The notes beneath the pieces were generated by a model, which saw only the letters and a program-made list of their open reading frames with translations, was not told the DNA's origin and ran no database searches. Both the position numbers and the translations under genes were made by a program. From positions 1 through 16,431 of the forward strand of contig CAKUGW010000068.1 of the NCBI GenBank assembly GCA_934654805.1: a stretch of DNA of 16,431 nucleotides, in the 5' to 3' direction. This document shows positions 13,563-16,431 of this stretch, in pieces. Source of the DNA: an uncultured Kiritimatiellota bacterium (lineage in GTDB: Bacteria > Verrucomicrobiota > Kiritimatiellia > RFP12 > UBA1067). Numbering within the stretch: position 1 is the first letter of the stretch; each line of letters opens with the position of its first letter.

Positions 13563-16019
13563 TTACCGACCTGCAATCGAAATGGCATTCGCGCCGGGGT
13601 GGAGCGGCTGTGCGCGCCCGCCCCAGACAAATTCGCCCGTCAGCCCGGCCGGCAGCGCGACCGAGCCGTTCGCCGCCCCGCCGGCAAAGGACAGTTCGCA
13701 GACGACGTCGCCGCGCGGCGACGGCACCGCTGCGCTGATGCGCCCGAGTCCGCCCGGCTGCGGCGCGATGCGCACACGGCGGAAGAACGGCCCGGCGGGC
13801 CGCACCCCCAGCAGGTTCGCCTGCAGGTGATAGATCGGATGCGCACTCCAGGCGTGGCAGTCGCTGCGCGATTCCGACGTCCCGTCCGGCGCGTCCGGGG
13901 CCTCCTGCGCCGTCTTCAGGCCTCGCGCGACATAGCCGCGCCAGAGATCCAGCCGCTGAAGGATCAGGTCTGTCCGCCCGATCTTTGCGTAGGCGTCGAA
14001 GAGATAGTGCGTGAAGTAGACCGTCGTGCGGACGAGATCCTTCGCCTCGACCAGGCCGTTCGCCGCCCGCGCGACCAGCGTCGGCGGCAGGACGTCGAAC
14101 GTCAGGGCCAGCGCCTGGGCGTGTTCGCTGTACGAGCGCCGCGCGAGGTCGTCCGACAGCAGCCCCCGCGCATCGTCCCAAAACCGGGACAGGATTGCCC
14201 CGGACGTTCGCTCGGCCCTCGCCCGGAAAGTCGTCGCATAGCCCGGCTCCTCCAAGGCGTCCGCCACGAAGGCCGCCGACTTCAGCGCCCCCACATAGAG
14301 GAGGTTATTGACCGCATTCGTGCCATCGGCGTCCGCCGAGCCGCCGAGGCAGCCGGGGGCGGGCCAGTCTGCCCAGTCCTGGAAGTTCCACCCGGGGAGA
14401 TTGGCGACCAGCCCCTCTTCGGTCTCGAAGTTCCGAAGGCCCTCCATCGTGTGCAGTAGCCCCGGGAACCGTCGCCGCAGCCAGGCCGCATTGTCATGCC
14501 ACCGCGCATGATCCGCCAGCATCATCGGCCAGAAGAACGTGTAGGCCGCCCCATCCTGCGCCTGCGTCGACGGATAGTTGAACGCGATGCGCCCGTCCGC
14601 GCGGCGCGAGGCGTCGAAAAGGTCGATGTCCCGGCGCGCAAGCCGGTCGTCTGCCGACAGGACGCCATGGACGAGCAGCTGGATCCGCGTGTCGCCCGGA
14701 TACATCTGCTGCTCGTAGAACGGACAGTCGAAGCTCATCTCGTGCGTGCACATCTGCAGCGTGCGCGCGCACATCCGCCAGACCGGGCGCAGCGTCGCGT
14801 CATCGCAATCGAACCGTGCGGTGAACGACGTCGGGTAGCGAACCTCCGCAATCGCGAACCGGCGGATCTCCAGCGGCTCGTCGGCCGTCCTGACCAGCAG
14901 GCGGAGCCAGCGGCCCGACCGCCACCAAGTCGTCGTGAAGCCGTTGGTCCCGCCGTCCGGCAGGAACGAGTCGCTGAACGCGACCATTCGCTTGCCGACG
15001 AACTCGCCTCTGTTCAGCTTGAGGCCGCGATGCGCGTCCCGGAGCGACTCCGCCCAGCCGAACTCGATGCGCGCTCCCTTGCCGCCCACCGTCTCCAGCA
15101 GCGGATAGCCGCAGAAATAGTCTTCCATGTCCCACAGGAGATTGACTTCGGCGTGCGGCGGAACCGTCCGCGGCATTTCCGCGGACGCCTCGTCCGCGCG
15201 ATAGACGTGGCCGCGGTCAAAGTTGTCCGCGCGGGCGCGCAGGCGGCCCGGCGTCTTCTCCTCGTCAAGCTGCGGCGGAAGCGTCGTCGGATAGAGGCGC
15301 CAGCCATCCTGCACGCAGCCGTAGTCGTTGTCGTGGATGCGGCGGCGCACAACGCGCGGCAGCGCAAACGACGCATCCGGCGGCGAGGCGAACCAGGGCG
15401 AATTCCCGACGATCTCGTTTGACGCACCGATGCCGAACGAGCCGCCCCGGTCGTCCGTCAGCTTCACGTTGCCGAACGGGCAGACGCGCCAGCCGCTGCC
15501 GCCTCCAGTCGTCAGCTCGGCGTCCAGCCGCCCTTCCGCCTTCAAGACGAATCCCGGCGTCTTCCGCCAGGCGAGCTGGGCCATGGGCGCACCATAGACG
15601 GAATGCCGCGGGCCGTCAGCCACGTTGTCGTGGAAGGTTTCCGGCAAGCGGATGACAACGGCCTCGAGGACGTGTTCGCCGGCATTCAGCGCGACCTCCA
15701 GCGTACGGTATGTCCACCAGTCGACCGTGCCGCGTTCAGGGCCTCGCGCCAGGCGCCGGCCGTCCAGTTTCAGGACATAGCGGTTGTCTGCGCTGACGTG
15801 GAGGCGTACGGTCTCCCGGCCTGAGCGAAACCGGCAGCGGAACAGCATCGCCGAAGCCGGGCCATCGCCCCAGATCCAGTCAGCCGCGTCAATCGGCTGG
15901 ACGACCTTGAGATTGACGTTTCCGACATCCAGGCGTTCCGGCAGCAGGACGGACCGGACTTCGGCAAGTCCCGCGCACACAGCAAATGCCACAACCGGCA
16001 TCATCTTCAGGCTTTTCAT
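13563..16019 (-). CDS. Secreted GH78 alpha-L-rhamnosidase-type enzyme
   Basis: Probable alpha-L-rhamnosidase, releasing rhamnose from pectin side chains or rhamnosylated glycans by inversion. The N-terminus MKSLKMMPVVAFAVCAGLA is a likely signal peptide, so the enzyme is exported. Beta-sandwich domains come first (about 40-400; the RCRF and VSADNRYVLKLDG region resembles the GH78 N-terminal domain). The (alpha/alpha)6 barrel starts near 400 with FDCPFYEQQMYPGDTR (430-445), where E436 and D443 sit in the usual GH78 acidic motif. Near the end CHAWSAHPIYHL (721-732) is the typical GH78 signature, followed by a C-terminal beta-sandwich. Length (818) is normal. ATG at 16019 is preceded by AAGGAG at 7 nt, the last of four tandem copies. 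The exact substrate cannot be told from sequence. Confidence 0.88.
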   Translation of the reverse strand: MKSLKMMPVVAFAVCAGLAEVRSVLLPERLDVGNVNLKVVQPIDAADWIWGDGPASAMLFRCRFRSGRETVRLHVSADNRYVLKLDGRRLARGPERGTVDWWTYRTLEVALNAGEHVLEAVVIRLPETFHDNVADGPRHSVYGAPMAQLAWRKTPGFVLKAEGRLDAELTTGGGSGWRVCPFGNVKLTDDRGGSFGIGASNEIVGNSPWFASPPDASFALPRVVRRRIHDNDYGCVQDGWRLYPTTLPPQLDEEKTPGRLRARADNFDRGHVYRADEASAEMPRTVPPHAEVNLLWDMEDYFCGYPLLETVGGKGARIEFGWAESLRDAHRGLKLNRGEFVGKRMVAFSDSFLPDGGTNGFTTTWWRSGRWLRLLVRTADEPLEIRRFAIAEVRYPTSFTARFDCDDATLRPVWRMCARTLQMCTHEMSFDCPFYEQQMYPGDTRIQLLVHGVLSADDRLARRDIDLFDASRRADGRIAFNYPSTQAQDGAAYTFFWPMMLADHARWHDNAAWLRRRFPGLLHTMEGLRNFETEEGLVANLPGWNFQDWADWPAPGCLGGSADADGTNAVNNLLYVGALKSAAFVADALEEPGYATTFRARAERTSGAILSRFWDDARGLLSDDLARRSYSEHAQALALTFDVLPPTLVARAANGLVEAKDLVRTTVYFTHYLFDAYAKIGRTDLILQRLDLWRGYVARGLKTAQEAPDAPDGTSESRSDCHAWSAHPIYHLQANLLGVRPAGPFFRRVRIAPQPGGLGRISAAVPSPRGDVVCELSFAGGAANGSVALPAGLTGEFVWGGRAQPLHPGANAISIAGR

Positions 16020-16025
16020 CTCTTA

Positions 16026-16073
16026 GCTCCTTGAATGGCTCCTTGAATGGCTCCTTGAATGGCTCCTTGAATG
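16026..16073 (-). repeat. Four tandem Shine-Dalgarno units in the GH78 leader
   Basis: Four exact 12-bp units, CATTCAAGGAGC on the minus strand, lie end to end directly upstream of the GH78 start. Each contains AAGGAG. Only the unit nearest the gene has proper spacing (7 nt) to the ATG. The array fills almost the whole predicted 5' leader. Confidence 0.93.
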
Positions 16074-16079
16074 AGCTGC

Positions 16080-16088
16080 ATGATAGCA
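16080..16088 (-). promoter_or_regulatory. Extended -10 promoter of the GH78 gene
   Basis: Minus strand reads TGC TATCAT, one mismatch from consensus. The transcript would start near 16073, at the first base of the 12-bp repeat array, giving a leader of about 54 nt. Confidence 0.55.
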
Positions 16089-16382
16089 TATCTTCGCCGC
16101 ATAGGCAACAGCCGTGTTGAACTTTGTCGGGGTGACGGGGTGAAACCAAAACCGTCATTTCCAGAAGTGAATGCAAAGTGGCATTTGCGTTGAGTGCCGG
16201 CAACAGGGATGAAATCAGAACAGGACTGTCGGGGTGAACCCCGTGTTGGTCAGGGGGGACTCCGTGCTGGTCGGGGCAACTTCGTGTTGGTCGGGGTAAC
16301 TCCGTGTTGAACTCGCCACGCGATCCTTCCTGACTCAGGCCCTGCCGCCGAACAAGAATTTTCCGCAGGTAATTCTCATTTA
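16089..16382. other. Intergenic region without a recognised gene
   Basis: Between two outward-facing promoter-like sites I see no credible coding frame and no tRNA-like fold. It holds a degenerate 20-21-bp repeat (16229-16310) and a direct repeat of CCGTGTTGAACT at 16112-16123 and 16302-16313. The segment 16130-16220 looks unstructured to me. Confidence 0.6.
16229..16310. repeat. Degenerate 20-21-bp tandem repeat
   Basis: Four units based on TCGGGGYAACTCCGTGTTGG, at 16229-16249, 16250-16270, 16271-16290 and 16291-16310. Units are directly adjacent with no unique spacers. A partial relative (CCGTGTTGAACT then GTCGGGGTGA) lies at 16112-16135. Confidence 0.8.
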
Positions 16383-16391
16383 TGGTATAAT
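16383..16391 (+). promoter_or_regulatory. Extended -10 promoter, rightward
   Basis: Plus strand reads TGG TATAAT, identical to the sites before the GH2 and rseP genes. No -35 box is evident. It would transcribe out of the right edge, so a divergent gene probably begins just outside the window; no start codon context is visible in the remaining 40 bases. Confidence 0.6.
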
Positions 16392-16431
16392 GTGCGGCAT
16401 CGGCACAAAAGGCGCGGATTCTGGCGAACTA

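Noticed and set aside
13436..13630. Small frame between GH78 and epmA
   Set aside because: It overlaps both genes, has no ribosome-binding site, and its translation looks like shadow sequence.
15889..16203. Minus-strand frame with repeated FKEP residues across the GH78 start
   Set aside because: The repeats come from the 12-bp Shine-Dalgarno array read in another frame, and the rest is shadow of the GH78 gene.
16229..16310. Possible CRISPR array
   Set aside because: Units are directly adjacent with no unique spacers, are degenerate, and no cas gene is present.

Overview
This is a GC-rich stretch of a bacterial chromosome. Every recognisable gene lies on the minus strand. The only sign of plus-strand transcription is a promoter-like site at the right edge. 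Secreted polysaccharide hydrolases (GH2 and GH78), a HydE-type radical SAM protein, the MEP-pathway enzyme IspG, an EpmA-type ligase and a PUFA-synthase-like gene pair together suggest an anaerobic, glycan-degrading member of the PVC group. Kiritimatiellota/Verrucomicrobiota would fit best. This placement is inferred from gene content; no rRNA or marker tree is available.

Layout, left to right, with genes read right to left. 1-291: non-coding DNA with copies of a GGGGACAGGCCCC repeat and a promoter leading out of the window. 292-1161: short orphan hydE. 1235-3664: secreted GH2 beta-galactosidase-type enzyme. 3843-7675: a tight overlapping operon rseP > ispG > O-antigen-ligase-like membrane protein. 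7747-12503: a two-gene PKS/PUFA-synthase-like operon, with a stand-alone ketosynthase overlapped by ATGA with a 1101-residue AT-DH-PPTase protein. 12526-13461: epmA. 13563-16019: secreted GH78 alpha-L-rhamnosidase-type enzyme. 16020-16431: an intergenic region with tandem repeats and divergent promoter-like sites.

The most unusual point is the PKS-like pair. The ketosynthase has Gly where the nucleophilic Cys belongs and Asp for the first catalytic His. The acyltransferase has Ala for the active Ser and Asn for the catalytic His. The dehydratase has Tyr for its catalytic His. Both reading frames are long and unbroken, they are translationally coupled, and the fused C-terminal phosphopantetheinyl transferase keeps its metal-binding and KEA motifs. 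This looks like a preserved but non-catalytic synthase scaffold joined to a working carrier-protein activator, not random decay.

A second theme is in-frame insertion of repeat DNA into housekeeping genes. Three neighbouring genes (rseP, ispG, epmA) each carry about 30-38 extra residues encoded by a different repeat type: a 14-bp polypyrimidine array, an AT-rich 8-bp array, and the GGGGACAGGCCCC element that is also intergenic at 195-285. Promoters share an extended -10 form (TGn then a TATAAT-like hexamer) with no evident -35 box. In two cases the -10 is so close to the start codon that the mRNA should be leaderless. The GH78 leader is four exact copies of a 12-bp unit, each containing AAGGAG.
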